A DNA stretch of 64,000 nucleotides from Metabacillus sediminilitoris (GCF_009720625.1 NZ_CP046266.1:2737501-2801500); one strand, 5' to 3'; counted from the first letter of the stretch, positions 26,770-36,752 are shown. Made by a program: numbers and translations. Notes: generated from the letters alone by a model not told the origin.

Positions 26770-28282
26770 TATTAATATCCTCCTTGTCTTGATGAGGTGT
26801 ATATCGTCTTAGTGAAAGAGGTTTTAAAAACTTGCTTCGAGTTGTTGTATATTGATATGACGAACGAATAAAACTATCTCGAAAATTCTTTATTCTAAAT
26901 GGGTAAAGAGGAACCAAGTAGGGAGTTCCTAAAGATTTTAATCTTAATAAATGACCTAAAAGAAAAATAAATCCAATAACAATTCCAAAGCCACCCCAAA
27001 ACGCTGAAACTACTATGAATGGAAAACGTAAGAGACGAACGGTATTAGACATTTTAAAGATAGGTGTTGTAAATGAGGCGAGTGCCGATAACGCAACAAT
27101 TATCAGCAATATATTACTTGTTAGCGCTGCTTCTACGGCTGCCTGTCCAATAACAATACCTCCCACAATACCTAACGTCTGTCCAATCTTAGTTGGTAAG
27201 CGTGCCCCTGCTTCACGAAGTAATTCAATCGTAATTTCTAAAAATATAACTTCCAATACGGGCGGAAACGGAACGTTTGCTCTGGAACTGATAAGAGGTC
27301 CAAGTAAATCTCCTGGTATAATTTCATAATGATATGTTAATACAGCAACATATAACGGAGTGGCAAAGATCGAGAAAATCACACCAATAAAGCGTATAAT
27401 TCGAAAGAAAGATCCCACTACCCAGGGCAGATAATAATCTTCTGGTGAAATAAAAAAATCCATTAACGTTGACGGTCCAGTAACGACATAGGGTGATCCA
27501 TTCGTCAAAATAGCAACTTGTCCGTTTATAACGGCATAAGTAGCACGGTCAATTCGCTCTGTAGATAAAAAAATGGGAAAAGGTGTATTAGAGTTATCCG
27601 AAATCATTTGATCAATTTGAGAACTATCAAATATCACATCGAAATCTATATTCTTTAGCCGCTGGCTTACGGTTTGGATGTGTTGTGGATTGGTAATTCC
27701 ATCTAAATAGGCGATTACTACCTTTGTTTTAGACATAGATCCCATCGTAATCTCTTCAAAAACTAAATCAGGGATGGCAATTTGCTTTCTCAATAAATGT
27801 ATGTTGATATCAATGTTTTCTACAAATCCGATTTTTGGCCCGACAACACTAAATTCATTTTCTGTGTCATTGTTCTGGCGGTAGCCAAGATTACCGTTTT
27901 CAACATTTACAGTAAGGTAGTTATTATCTAATTCCTTTAACTGGATAATGACATATCCCTTCATGAGCCTTTTTTCAAGATCTGAAGTATTACTTGTAAC
28001 ATTTATATCATCAAATGGTATTATATTTTTTATATCATTTAAATGTTTAATTATTTCAACGTTCTTTTGAATGGCTGGGAGGAGGAGTCGATTGATCTTT
28101 TCTGCATCTACCATGGTTTTATAATAACTGATTAGAATTTTATCCTGATTTTCAATAGGAGAGAATTGATGAAAATCACTTGACTTACTAGCTTGTTGAA
28201 AGATAACACTAATTGATTTTGGTTCAGATTGGTTCTTAAGCTTCTTTTTATTCAGAAGTTCTCTTAAAAATGGCACAGTCAT
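26762..28282 (-). CDS. gerKA: spore germinant receptor A subunit
   Basis: A 506-residue GerA-family protein. A hydrophilic N-terminal domain of about 290 residues is followed by four or five membrane helices, ending in a short basic tail. Conserved stretches include LKNIDFDVIFDSSQIDQMI, YAVINGQVAILTNGSPYV, PEDYYLPWVVGSFFRIIRF and the ANVPFPPVLEVIFLEITIELLREAGARLP region. It is the first gene of the operon and forms the oligomeric germinant-gated channel. The ATG at 28282 sits very close to GGGGAA; a GTG six bases downstream is a possible alternative start. Confidence 0.93.
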   Translation of the reverse strand: MTVPFLRELLNKKKLKNQSEPKSISVIFQQASKSSDFHQFSPIENQDKILISYYKTMVDAEKINRLLLPAIQKNVEIIKHLNDIKNIIPFDDINVTSNTSDLEKRLMKGYVIIQLKELDNNYLTVNVENGNLGYRQNNDTENEFSVVGPKIGFVENIDINIHLLRKQIAIPDLVFEEITMGSMSKTKVVIAYLDGITNPQHIQTVSQRLKNIDFDVIFDSSQIDQMISDNSNTPFPIFLSTERIDRATYAVINGQVAILTNGSPYVVTGPSTLMDFFISPEDYYLPWVVGSFFRIIRFIGVIFSIFATPLYVAVLTYHYEIIPGDLLGPLISSRANVPFPPVLEVIFLEITIELLREAGARLPTKIGQTLGIVGGIVIGQAAVEAALTSNILLIIVALSALASFTTPIFKMSNTVRLLRFPFIVVSAFWGGFGIVIGFIFLLGHLLRLKSLGTPYLVPLYPFRIKNFRDSFIRSSYQYTTTRSKFLKPLSLRRYTPHQDKEDINNE

Positions 28283-28725
28283 TTCCCCGCTTATTTATGA
28301 ATCATATTGGTAAACTTTTTTTATCCAATTTTTTTGCTGAAAATTCCCACTAATATACCAGGCACAAACATCATCTAGGTCCCTATAGGCCTTAACTGAT
28401 ATCTAAATAAGGTAATAAAAAGGTCAACCGTTCCATTGCAATATAATTCCTTCCTTTAAGTTAATTGGCTATAGTTATTATGTACATATAAAAAGAGGAT
28501 ATGTATTATATCCTTGCATTAAGTAGTTATAGACTATCTTGTCCCTTCGGTAAAAAATGATAGTTCTATAAACGTCCGTTTTTAGTTCAAATGATTAGGT
28601 TTCTTAAAAGTCTTAAATAATACTAAAATATATAACCAAAACTATAACCAATATCAAATCATCATTACATCCACCCCAAATCCCTTTTTGGTATAATTAA
28701 TGCGTACAGAAAGGGGGACTTCTTA
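28283..28725. other. intergenic region between gerKA and the broken resolvase
   Basis: About 440 bases carrying the divergent promoters. TATAAT at 28692-28697 is a plausible -10 for the resolvase. I could not identify a sigma-G promoter for gerKA or resolvase res sites with confidence. Confidence 0.35.
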
Positions 28726-29303
28726 TTGAAATTTGGTTATGCTCGTGTGAGTACCCAAGATCAGTCATTATCATTACAACTCGATGCATTGGATCGTTAT
28801 TGAGTGGAAGAAACTTTTGAGGAAAAAGAATCAGGTAAAAGAAAAAACCGTCCGCAGTTGGACGAGCTTCTTAAAGTATTACGAAAAGACGATACAGTGG
28901 TTGTCTATAAATTAGATCGAATCAGCCGAAGCACCAAACATTTCTCATGGAACATTTTGAAGTAAAGGGTATTCATTTTGTGTCTATTCAAGACAATATT
29001 CACACTACAACAGCTATGGGAAGATTCTTCTTCAGAATGTTGGCCAGCATAGCTGAATTAGAACGGGATATCATTAGCGAAAGAACGAAAGATGGATTAA
29101 CGGCAGCTAGAGCAAGGGGAAGAAAAGGAGGGAGGCCAAAGGTTGAATCAAAAAAGATCGTGCTTGCTATGAAAATGTATGAAAGCAAAGACTACTCCTT
29201 ATCTCAAATTAAAGAAGCTACCGGGATTGGAGCAACAACTTTATATCGTTACTTGGAAAAGAAAACATTAACCGGAGAAGAGATGAAAGAATATAGCCCT
29301 TGA
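28726..29303 (+). pseudogene. serine resolvase/invertase, broken by a stop and a frameshift
   Basis: A TTG start at 28726 behind AAAGGGGG opens a Tn3-type resolvase. It has KFGYARVSTQDQSLSLQLDA with the catalytic serine, then an in-frame TGA at 28801-28803. It continues EEKESGKRKNRPQLDELLK and VVYKLDRISRST, then shifts frame near 28940 into LMEHFEVKGIHFVSI and AELERDIISERT. A C-terminal helix-turn-helix (GRPKVES, LSQIKEATGIGATTLYRYL) follows. Total length matches a normal 185-195-residue resolvase. Two lesions make it a pseudogene unless sequence errors are present. Confidence 0.85.
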
Positions 29304-29334
29304 GATAAAAGGCAATCAAAAAAATATGTAATGA

Positions 29335-29366
29335 GCCTGTTTTGATACTTTTACAAAACGGGCTTT
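29335..29366 (+). terminator. possible terminator after the resolvase
   Basis: GCCTGTTTT (29335-29343) pairs with AAAACGGGC (29355-29363) with one wobble, followed by a short T tract. Confidence 0.5.
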
Positions 29367-29506
29367 GTTATTTGAAATAACACCGATTTGCAGAATAATT
29401 CCAGAATACTAGTTATGATCTGTTAAAATCCTATAATGTACTCATTTTTATATCCAAAAACAGTTTAAGGTTGAAGTGGTGCGGTTTTGAGGGGATCAAT
29501 AATTCT

Positions 29507-29549
29507 ATGTACTCAAATTCATGTCCCCAATGTACTTTAATTTATGTCC
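29507..29549. repeat. tandem 20-bp imperfect repeats, IS21-end-like
   Basis: ATGTACTCAAATTCATGTCC (29507-29526) and ATGTACTTTAATTTATGTCC (29530-29549) are 17/20 identical with 23-base spacing. Multiple terminal repeats containing ATGTCC are typical of IS21-family ends. No istA or istB is present, so this looks like a relic end. Confidence 0.45.
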
Positions 29550-29629
29550 TCGTACACCTTGAAATTCCAGAGATACAGTTTATTCCCTTCGAGGGGGCAG
29601 GAAAAGTTACCCGAAATGGACAGTTTCAG

Positions 29630-30562
29630 CTACTCGGACTCTTTTTTTCCTACAGCCCGTGCTTTTTCATAGCTTTCAATTAACAGTTTATATTCTGGTA
29701 AAATTTCTGCATAAATCTCAATGAATTGATCCGCATCTGGTCGGTTCCATGTTTTCTGTACCTCACTGATCATCGCAAATGTACTCATCGGGATGGCTCC
29801 AGCTTGGATTAATCGAGCTAAGGAAGTATCAAACGACATTTTACTTTCAGAACCTGATGCATCCATCACAACATACACTTTATATCCTTCTGCTAGTGCA
29901 CTGATTGCGGGAAATGCGAGGCAAACACTAGATAATGTCCCTGCAATAATTAATGTGTTTTTCCCCGTCTTTTTTACAGCATCTACAAATATTGGATTAT
30001 CCCATGCGTTAATATCCTTCCTAGAAATATACGTTGAATCTGGAAGAATCGAAAAAATCTCAGGAATGAGTGGTCCATTTTGACCTTCTGGGGTGGAAGC
30101 CGTAGTTATAGTTGGCATATCCACTAGTTTGGCCATCTTAGCTAAAGCTACAACATTTCTACGTAGCTCAGTTACTGTTAAATCATTAACTAGTTGAAAT
30201 AAGCCTGATTGATTATCAATAAGTAGTAAAGCAGCATCATGAGGGTCAAGCAATTGTTTTAATGTGTTTTTTTGTTCTGTGTTTTTACTTTTTACTTTGT
30301 CATGGTGGTGAGGATACTTAGGATAACTTTGATGAGAAGGCATTTTTGAATGCTGAGCATGATTATCATAAGGTGAACTACTATACAGTGGACGAGGTAC
30401 ATAAGCCTGAGCGGGATGATAAAATGTTACGTTTGCAGAAGCAAGATAATTCGGCTGGTGGTTCATTGATCTTAGATCTTGAAAAGCGATTTGTTGTGCT
30501 TGTTGTACCGAAATTCTCTGTCCAAACATTGGTTTTGGATTAACGAAATACCTTCCATACAC
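29630..30562 (-). CDS. isochorismatase-family hydrolase with a Tyr/His/Pro-rich N-terminal extension
   Basis: Residues about 100-285 form a cysteine hydrolase domain of the isochorismatase/YcaC family. The probable catalytic residues are Asp in ALLLIDNQSG, Lys in YISRKDINAWDNP and Cys in GTLSSVCLAFPA. The first ~95 residues are unrelated to the family: QRISVQQAQQIAFQDL, then a Tyr/Pro/His/Ser-rich low-complexity stretch such as HQSYPKYPHHHDK. Such composition is common in spore coat proteins, so a spore-surface role is conceivable. AAGGGGGT lies about 13 bases before ATG 30562. The natural substrate is unknown. The family usually has about 200 residues, here 310. Confidence 0.8.
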   Translation of the reverse strand: MYGRYFVNPKPMFGQRISVQQAQQIAFQDLRSMNHQPNYLASANVTFYHPAQAYVPRPLYSSSPYDNHAQHSKMPSHQSYPKYPHHHDKVKSKNTEQKNTLKQLLDPHDAALLLIDNQSGLFQLVNDLTVTELRRNVVALAKMAKLVDMPTITTASTPEGQNGPLIPEIFSILPDSTYISRKDINAWDNPIFVDAVKKTGKNTLIIAGTLSSVCLAFPAISALAEGYKVYVVMDASGSESKMSFDTSLARLIQAGAIPMSTFAMISEVQKTWNRPDADQFIEIYAEILPEYKLLIESYEKARAVGKKESE

Positions 30563-31136
30563 AGAAAAACAACCCCCTTCATTTCAAAAAACTGATTGTT
30601 CAACTATATGCATTCTAAGTCATGGTATAAGTGGTCATTTACCACAGGCATAGTGGTTTTACATGGCTAGGGCTAAAATCTAATGCCACGGGGCTCTTTG
30701 TAAAGACGAAGACGCACGTTTTTTCACATGACAACATGAAAAATATTGAAAGTCAAGATTAAAAGTAAGCTACCTATAACAAATCCTAGAATAATAGTTA
30801 TAATTAATAATACGATTTAAAGATCTCCCTGATCATAAGATTAGGTGAATTAATGACACTTTATTATATGTGATAAAAATAATTTGATTCACAGTTGTAT
30901 AACATATAAATCAGCTTTTTCAACAATCGATCGAGTGATTTATGAAGACAAATTGCATTTTCCTTTTTATGTGAGAAGGCTAATAAACTTAAACTACTTC
31001 CTTGAACTATTTGTTAGCCATACTATGAGAACGATAAAGGAGATGGTTTATAAACATACTTCATGTAATCGATACCAAAGAGCAACACCATTTTGATCCT
31101 CTTCGATTTTTACCAAACCGAAAGTTATAACCTATC
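30563..31136. other. long intergenic region without a supported gene
   Basis: About 570 bases. Frames are interrupted throughout; one 70-codon ORF (30884-31096) has no ribosome-binding site and atypical composition. Nothing else is recognised. Confidence 0.4.
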
Positions 31137-31344
31137 GTGACTTCAATAGCATTTAATTCTGTTAAATGGTTTGTGATAAATGATTCGGGAGAAAGATTAG
31201 CAAATAATTGTATCGTCTATACACAATGAATGGTTGTTTGATGATCCTAATTTGATTTATGTTAATATTGAAGACGTTGATGATCCGCTAATTTTCGCAA
31301 AGAAAGTCAGAAAAGCGTTAAAGAACTTATCATTTTCATATTAA
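31137..31344 (+). pseudogene. frameshifted coding remnant of unknown family
   Basis: Two overlapping frames join to a protein-like sequence. Frame one (31137-31229) reads VTSIAFNSVKWFVINDSGE and on to IVYTQ. At about 31226 a +1 shift continues as NEWLFDDPNLIYVNIEDVDD and then FAKKVRKALKNLSFSY up to TAA 31342-31344. The amino-acid quality is clearly protein-like, but the family is not recognised. Confidence 0.4.
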
Positions 31345-31491
31345 AAAGCTGATTTTAAACTTTTTGAAACTTAAATAATAAAATTTCATTTTATAAAATT
31401 GAAACTTAATGCAAAGTTATTCGTATAAAAAGATGGTAAACCATTATTGGTTATGATATCGAAATTTAAAAATTGAGGGGAGAAAATAAAA

Positions 31492-31929
31492 ATGAAAAAA
31501 CTTCTATGTGTTATTGCAATTACAACAATCATGCTGCTTAGTGCATGTTCATTAGTAGATGAGGTTAATCAGTCAGTCGATTATGTAAATGAAACGAAAA
31601 GTTATATTAATACATTAAGTGATTTCGGAGAACAGGCACCTCAACTTGTCCAAGATGCAGCGGTTGATCCAGATGCAAGAGCAGAGCTTGAAAATCAATT
31701 AAATACGATCGTTGAAGAAGCTGAGGAATTTAATAATCTTGAAGCACCTACAGTTGCAGAAGATATCCATCAGGACCTGGTTTCAAAAAATGAAGTGTTG
31801 CTAGAAGAGGTTAATAATGTAATAGCTGGCGGAGAAATAGCTCTTGATAAATTAGAGAATTCCGAGATTCTAAATACTGTGAATGATGTTACATCTCTTT
31901 TAGAATCTGTTGAGAAATTGGAATTATAA
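31492..31929 (+). CDS. DUF6376-like lipoprotein
   Basis: A 145-residue predicted lipoprotein. The signal sequence MKKLLCVIAITTIMLLSAC has the lipobox LSAC at residues 16-19. The mature part is acidic and strongly helical (SVDYVNETKSYINTLSDFG, then VTSLLESVEKLEL), with no Cys after the lipidated one. It resembles small Bacillus lipoproteins of the DUF6376 type. GAGGGGAG precedes the ATG. It stands before fabH but is separated by 155 bases containing a probable promoter. Confidence 0.75.
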   Translation: MKKLLCVIAITTIMLLSACSLVDEVNQSVDYVNETKSYINTLSDFGEQAPQLVQDAAVDPDARAELENQLNTIVEEAEEFNNLEAPTVAEDIHQDLVSKNEVLLEEVNNVIAGGEIALDKLENSEILNTVNDVTSLLESVEKLEL

Positions 31930-32046
31930 TATTTCCATTTTTTAATCTTTATTTCCTACCTATAAAACAATTAGAATGTATGTATATAAATATCTATAGT
32001 AATCTTTTATTTTTTTTAATATTAGTATAAGATATATATACATGAT

Positions 32047-32064
32047 CTTAAGACCAAGTCATAA
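32047..32064 (+). promoter_or_regulatory. candidate FapR box before fabH
   Basis: CTTAAGACCAAGTCATAA resembles the inverted FapR operator (TTAGTACC...CTTAAT class) at about 13 of 18 positions. It lies 20 bases upstream of fabH, downstream of a TAGTATAAGAT -10-like element. B. subtilis fabHA-fabF is in the FapR regulon. The match is imperfect. Confidence 0.35.
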
Positions 32065-32084
32065 ATTTTAGGTAGGGTGATGAC

Positions 32085-33029
32085 ATGAAAAGCGTTGGTA
32101 TCATCGGTGTTGGTATTTATGTTCCAGATCAAGTTGTAACGAATCACGATTTAAGTAAACGAGTTGATACAAACGATGAATGGATTCGCTCACGAACAGG
32201 TATCGAAGAGCGTAGAATTGCTAGTGAGGATATGGACACTTCAGATATGGCCATTATTGCTGCGAAAAATGCATTGTTAGATGCTTCACTTGAAGCTACA
32301 GAAATAGATCTCATTTTAGTAGCAACAGCTACACCTGATCATGCTTTTCCTTCTGTAGCTTGTATGGTTCAGGAAGCACTCGGAATAAAAAATGTCCCTG
32401 CAATGGATATAAGTGTTGCATGTTCAGGGTTTATCTATACAATGGTTACTGCTAAACAGTTTATTGATACGAATACATATCAAAATGTATTGGTAATCGG
32501 TAGTGAAAAATTTTCGAAAATAGTAGACTGGAACGATCGAAATACAAGTGTTTTATTTGGTGATGGTGCTGGTGCAATAGTTTTAAGTGAAGTTTCTAAA
32601 GGCAAAGGGATTTTATCCTTTGATCTTGGCTCAGATGGTTCGGGTGCCAAGCATTTAGCTGTGAGCAAAGAAACTAACAAGGTTACAATGAATGGTAGAG
32701 AAGTATATAAATTTGCAGTTCGGCAAATGCCGGAATCTAGCTATCGCGTTGTAAAGAAAGCGGGTTTAGATAGTGATGATGTTCACTATCTAATTCCACA
32801 TCAAGCAAACATACGAATTATTGACGCAGCAAGAGAACGACTTGGTCTTAATAAAGATCAAGTTTCAACAACAGTAAGAATTCATGGAAATACCTCCGCT
32901 GCTTCTATTCCATTAGCCTTATTTACTGAAATTCAAAACGGTTTTATTAATGATAATGATATTATTGTAATGGTTGGTTTCGGTGCTGGGTTAACTTGGG
33001 GTTCAGTATGTCTAAGGTGGGGGAAGTAA
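32085..33029 (+). CDS. fabH: beta-ketoacyl-ACP synthase III
   Basis: Starts fatty-acid synthesis by condensing a short acyl-CoA with malonyl-ACP. The catalytic triad is Cys113 (SVACSGF), His239 (LIPHQANIR) and Asn269 (IHGNTSAAS). Length 314 is normal. The family in Bacillus prefers branched primers. GGTAGGGTG precedes ATG 32085. It forms an operon with fabF, starting 30 bases downstream. Confidence 0.96.
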   Translation: MKSVGIIGVGIYVPDQVVTNHDLSKRVDTNDEWIRSRTGIEERRIASEDMDTSDMAIIAAKNALLDASLEATEIDLILVATATPDHAFPSVACMVQEALGIKNVPAMDISVACSGFIYTMVTAKQFIDTNTYQNVLVIGSEKFSKIVDWNDRNTSVLFGDGAGAIVLSEVSKGKGILSFDLGSDGSGAKHLAVSKETNKVTMNGREVYKFAVRQMPESSYRVVKKAGLDSDDVHYLIPHQANIRIIDAARERLGLNKDQVSTTVRIHGNTSAASIPLALFTEIQNGFINDNDIIVMVGFGAGLTWGSVCLRWGK

Positions 33030-33059
33030 TTTTTGTTGCATGAGGGGAGAGACAGATAT

Positions 33060-34298
33060 ATGAAAAAACGAGTCGTAATTACAGGAATTGGAGCGATTAC
33101 ACCATTAGGAAATGATGTACATTCTACATGGGAAAATATTAAAAATGGCGTGTCAGGGATTGGTCCATTAACTAGAGTAGATGCAGAAAAATTTAATGTA
33201 AAGGTGGCTGGTGAAGTTAAAGGCTTTGCACCGGAAGAATATATCGACCACAAAGAAGTAAGAAGAATGGCGCGATTTACTCATTTTGCAATCGCTGCAA
33301 GTAAAATGGCAATAAATGATGCAGGAGTTAAAATTGGAGAGCATGTTGACCCTGAACGGATAGGTGTATGGATTGGTTCAGGCATTGGTGGACTTGATGA
33401 ATTTGAAGAACAACATAAACGCTTTTTAGATAAGGGCCCACGACGTGTAAGTCCATTTATCATTCCGATGTTTATACCAGATATGGCTTCAGGCCGAGTT
33501 TCGATAGAGCTTGGTGCAAAAGGAATAAATAATTGCTCTGTTACTGCTTGTGCATCTGGTGCTAATTCAATTGGTGATGCATTTCGTGTCATCCAAAATG
33601 GTACCGTTGATATGATGGTGACGGGTGGAACAGAAGCTGCCATTACAGAGATGACGATTGCGGGATTTGCGAATATGACAGCTCTGTCAACTAACCCAGA
33701 CCCAAAAACTGCAAGTCGCCCATTTGATAAAAATCGTGATGGATTTGTCATTGCTGAAGGTTCTGGAATTGTTATATTAGAAGAACTAGACCATGCATTA
33801 GCTCGTGGTGCCAAAATTTATGGAGAAATAGTCGGGTATGGAGCAACAGGTGATGCATATCATATTACAACTCCTGCACCTAATGGAGAAGGAGCAGGAC
33901 GGGCAATGAAATTAGCCTTGAACGACGCAAACCTTCAACCTGAAGAAATTGGTTACATCAATGCTCATGGTACTAGTACACAATATAATGATTTATATGA
34001 AACAAAAGCGATTAAAGAAATATTTGGTGAACATGCTAAAAATCTATTTGTAAGTTCAACAAAATCTATGACAGGACATATGCTTGGAGCTGTAGGTGCT
34101 GTTGAAGCAATTTTCTCCTTATTAGCAATAGGTGATGGAATTATTCCACCGACTATTAATTATGAAACACCTGATGACGAGCTAGATTTAAATTATGTCC
34201 CTAATAAATCAATACAATCTACAGTAGACGTTGTTTTATCAAATTCATTAGGTTTCGGCGGACATAATGCAACATTAATATTTAAAAAATATGAGTAA
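33060..34298 (+). CDS. fabF: beta-ketoacyl-ACP synthase II
   Basis: Elongating condensing enzyme of fatty-acid synthesis, 412 residues. Active-site Cys164 is in [10 protein letters not shown], with the two histidines in [12 protein letters not shown] and [13 protein letters not shown]. The start is ATG 33060, with GAGGGGAG upstream; a longer frame from 33033 would contain that site. It is the second gene of the fabH-fabF unit, likely under FapR control, and is followed by a strong terminator. Confidence 0.96.
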   Translation: MKKRVVITGIGAITPLGNDVHSTWENIKNGVSGIGPLTRVDAEKFNVKVAGEVKGFAPEEYIDHKEVRRMARFTHFAIAASKMAINDAGVKIGEHVDPERIGVWIGSGIGGLDEFEEQHKRFLDKGPRRVSPFIIPMFIPDMASGRVSIELGAKGINNCSVTACASGANSIGDAFRVIQNGTVDMMVTGGTEAAITEMTIAGFANMTALSTNPDPKTASRPFDKNRDGFVIAEGSGIVILEELDHALARGAKIYGEIVGYGATGDAYHITTPAPNGEGAGRAMKLALNDANLQPEEIGYINAHGTSTQYNDLYETKAIKEIFGEHAKNLFVSSTKSMTGHMLGAVGAVEAIFSLLAIGDGIIPPTINYETPDDELDLNYVPNKSIQSTVDVVLSNSLGFGGHNATLIFKKYE

Positions 34299-34623
34299 GC
34301 AGGAAAATCATTACCTGGTGAAAAACGGAAACAAAACAGGTTAACATAACTTGACTTTGGACAAACTTCGATTTCTCAAGAAGTTTGTTCTTTTTTTATA
34401 ATTTGAAACTTTTTAAATTGTTCTTAGAAAAATAATCTCTATTATAAAACATGGTAATCTATGTTTTATATTAATTACTGTCTTTCTTTTTCTTGGAAGA
34501 GGTTTTCTTGATATTCCTCATTTAATCATTCAATTTTAAGATCTTTCTTTTAATGAAATATAGGCATTCACCCTTGTAAGATAATCTACATATGTTAGGA
34601 GAAAGGAGCGAAAGGGTGATTAG
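34299..34623. other. intergenic region after fabF
   Basis: It holds the fabF terminator and the promoter of the tandem P-loop gene. No ORF is seen. Confidence 0.5.
34361..34397 (+). terminator. rho-independent terminator
   Basis: ACAAACTTC (34361-34369) pairs with GAAGTTTGT (34380-34388), followed by T-rich sequence. It ends fabHF. Confidence 0.85.
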
Positions 34624-35718
34624 ATGAAGGCAAAAATACGTCATTATTATGCTGGGGGTAACACAGCTAAAGGATTTTATAGTCTTTATGACTCAGCATT
34701 AGAAGGATTAGATCGGTTGTTCATTTTAAAAGGTGGTCCAGGAAATGGAAAATCATCGTTAATGAAAAATATCGGTTCTGTAATGGAAGAAAAAGGATAT
34801 GAGATTGAATATTTACATTGTTCTTCTGATAATAACTCAATTGATGGATTTATTTTACCGACATATAAAGTTGGAATTGTTGATGGTACAGCACCGCATA
34901 TTATCGAACCAAAGGCCCCTGGAGTTATAGAAGAATATGTGAATTTAGGGGTAGCTTGGGACTCGAATAAGCTTGCTGCACATAAGAATACCATTTTAAA
35001 ACTAAATGAGATCATATCTTTAAAGTTTGAAAAGGCCTATGAAACGTTTGCAGAAGCATTACGTGCACATGATGATATTGAAGATATTTATATCGCAAAT
35101 ATGGATTTTTCAGAAGCAAATTGTTTAACAGAAGAATTGATTTCTACATTTTTTGGTGAGGAAAATTTACTTAAAGAATCTACGATTAAACACCGATTTT
35201 TAGGTGCAGCAACTCCAAATGGTGCAGTTGATTTTATTCAAAATTTAACAGAAGATATTGAAAAACGTTACTTTATTAAAGGTAGAGCAGGTTCTGGTAA
35301 ATCAACAATGTTAAAGAAAATTGTCTCAGCAGCTGAAGCTAGAGGCTTTGATACGGAAGTATATCATTGTGGTTTTGATCCAAATAGCCTTGACATGGTT
35401 ATCTTACGTGAAAAAGGTATTGCGATTTTCGACAGTACTGCCCCACACGAATACTTCCCTGATCGAGCATCTGATGAAATTATTGATATGTATAAAAGAT
35501 GCATTAAACAAGGAACTGATGAGAAATACGCTGATGCTATTGCAAGAACAACAAAAGCATATAAAGATAAAATGAAGGAAGCGATAGGTTACTTAGCGGA
35601 GGCAAAAGAACTTAGAAACGAGCTAGAGGCTTTTTATATAGAGGCGATGGATTTTACCAAGGTTGACGAATTACAACAAAATATCTTAGATCAAATCGAG
35701 CTCTTTATCGCACAGTAA
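34624..35718 (+). CDS. tandem P-loop ATPase-like protein (PRK06851 type)
   Basis: A 364-residue protein with two similar halves, each starting with a Walker A motif: GGPGNGKSS (about 37-45) and GRAGSGKST (about 219-227). Each is followed by a parallel segment, EIEYLHCSSDNNSIDGFIL and DTEVYHCGFDPNSLDMVIL, then IVDGTAPHIIEP and IFDSTAPHEYFP. An internal duplication is therefore visible directly. The family is conserved in Bacillus without an assigned reaction; nucleotide binding is likely. GGGTGAT precedes the ATG. It is monocistronic and convergent with the SIMPL gene. Confidence 0.8.
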   Translation: MKAKIRHYYAGGNTAKGFYSLYDSALEGLDRLFILKGGPGNGKSSLMKNIGSVMEEKGYEIEYLHCSSDNNSIDGFILPTYKVGIVDGTAPHIIEPKAPGVIEEYVNLGVAWDSNKLAAHKNTILKLNEIISLKFEKAYETFAEALRAHDDIEDIYIANMDFSEANCLTEELISTFFGEENLLKESTIKHRFLGAATPNGAVDFIQNLTEDIEKRYFIKGRAGSGKSTMLKKIVSAAEARGFDTEVYHCGFDPNSLDMVILREKGIAIFDSTAPHEYFPDRASDEIIDMYKRCIKQGTDEKYADAIARTTKAYKDKMKEAIGYLAEAKELRNELEAFYIEAMDFTKVDELQQNILDQIELFIAQ

Positions 35719-35730
35719 TTAATCAAATGA

Positions 35731-35786
35731 TGGGCTATTAATTAGCACTATTTTCGAATATAAGCTAACAATAGCCCATTTCTTTT
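35731..35786. terminator. bidirectional terminator
   Basis: TGGGCTATT (35731-35739) pairs with AATAGCCCA (35770-35778), extended inward by TTAGC/GCTAA. T-rich sequence follows on the plus strand and A-rich precedes it. It lies between convergent genes. Confidence 0.75.
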
Positions 35787-35803
35787 CCATGACATGATCC
35801 GAA

Positions 35804-36487
35804 TTAATATTGAAAAACCGCAGAGATAGTAGCTATAATTTCTATCGATCGTCTTTGAATTGGCGGGGGTTGTTGTGTTGAAGATTCAGCAGCAAGAGAA
35901 AATGCGTACTCTCTAGGTGAAATTGATTTTGGTGTTTCCGTGACTTTAATAGGAACATTGTGAGTCGTTACACCAATTTGTTGTCCAAGTTTCATTGCTT
36001 TTTCTGTTGCATTCTTCATAGCTAATTGTAATGCTTGTTGATAATATAATTCATTATTTGATACTTCAAAGCGGAGGCTTTCCGCTATATTTGCACCAGA
36101 GGAAACTGCTGATGCATAAATGATACCTACTTTTTCAAAATCACGTACAGTTACTTCAAGCATATGTTGAATTTGATAGCCTATTAAAACCGATTTTCCG
36201 TCACTATACTCATAAACTGGTTGAATTGTATAAGAAACCGTCTGAATATCACGAGCTAAAATCCCATTTGTATGAAGTGAAGCAATAACCTTGTTTGCAA
36301 GTTCGGAATTTTCCTGCTGTGCAGCCTCAACATTTTTATCTTCGGTCATCACACCGATGGTTATCACGGCTTGATCAGGCATTACATTTAATTTTCCAGT
36401 TCCTTCAACAATCATCTTACCTCGAACATGATTGGTATTCGTAACTCGTGTATTGGTATGTAAATAATAGTTCGGGGAAAAATTCAT
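35804..36487 (-). CDS. SIMPL (DUF541) domain protein
   Basis: A 227-residue SIMPL-domain protein: VEGTGKLNVMPDQAVITIGV at about 26-45, VSYTIQPVYEY, and AVSSGANIAESLRFEVSN with the typical ALQLAMKNATEKAMKLGQQIG. No signal peptide or membrane helix is evident, unlike Gram-negative members that are exported. AAAGGAG precedes the ATG. Function in Bacillus unknown. Confidence 0.85.
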   Translation of the reverse strand: MNFSPNYYLHTNTRVTNTNHVRGKMIVEGTGKLNVMPDQAVITIGVMTEDKNVEAAQQENSELANKVIASLHTNGILARDIQTVSYTIQPVYEYSDGKSVLIGYQIQHMLEVTVRDFEKVGIIYASAVSSGANIAESLRFEVSNNELYYQQALQLAMKNATEKAMKLGQQIGVTTHNVPIKVTETPKSISPREYAFSLAAESSTQQPPPIQRRSIEIIATISAVFQY

Positions 36488-36752
36488 AAAAAAACTCCTT
36501 TCTTTTTTTCTTTCGCAGCAATAAAGCCCTTACTGTTAAAACGCGTTAAAAAAGTATTATACATATATAGATATGCATGCATGGTTTTGTAAAATACGAT
36601 TATTTGGTTTTGAAAAGTGGACAAATTCTAAATCGCAATCTTTTTGAAAAATGGACAACTCATTATTTTTATAGAATTTTTTTACATTTGTTTGGAATTC
36701 TACTAGTATTAATGATATGATTTGATCTGATTAATGAAAGGAGATGCAAAGC

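Noticed and set aside
27015..27329. 104-codon plus-strand ORF
   Set aside because: Antisense shadow of gerKA with no initiation signal.
29471..29683. 70-codon plus-strand ORF
   Set aside because: It crosses the IS21-like repeats and runs into the antisense of the isochorismatase gene; no ribosome-binding site.
33281..33814. 177-codon minus-strand ORF opposite fabF
   Set aside because: It lies fully inside fabF, has no ribosome-binding site and its composition mirrors the fabF codons.
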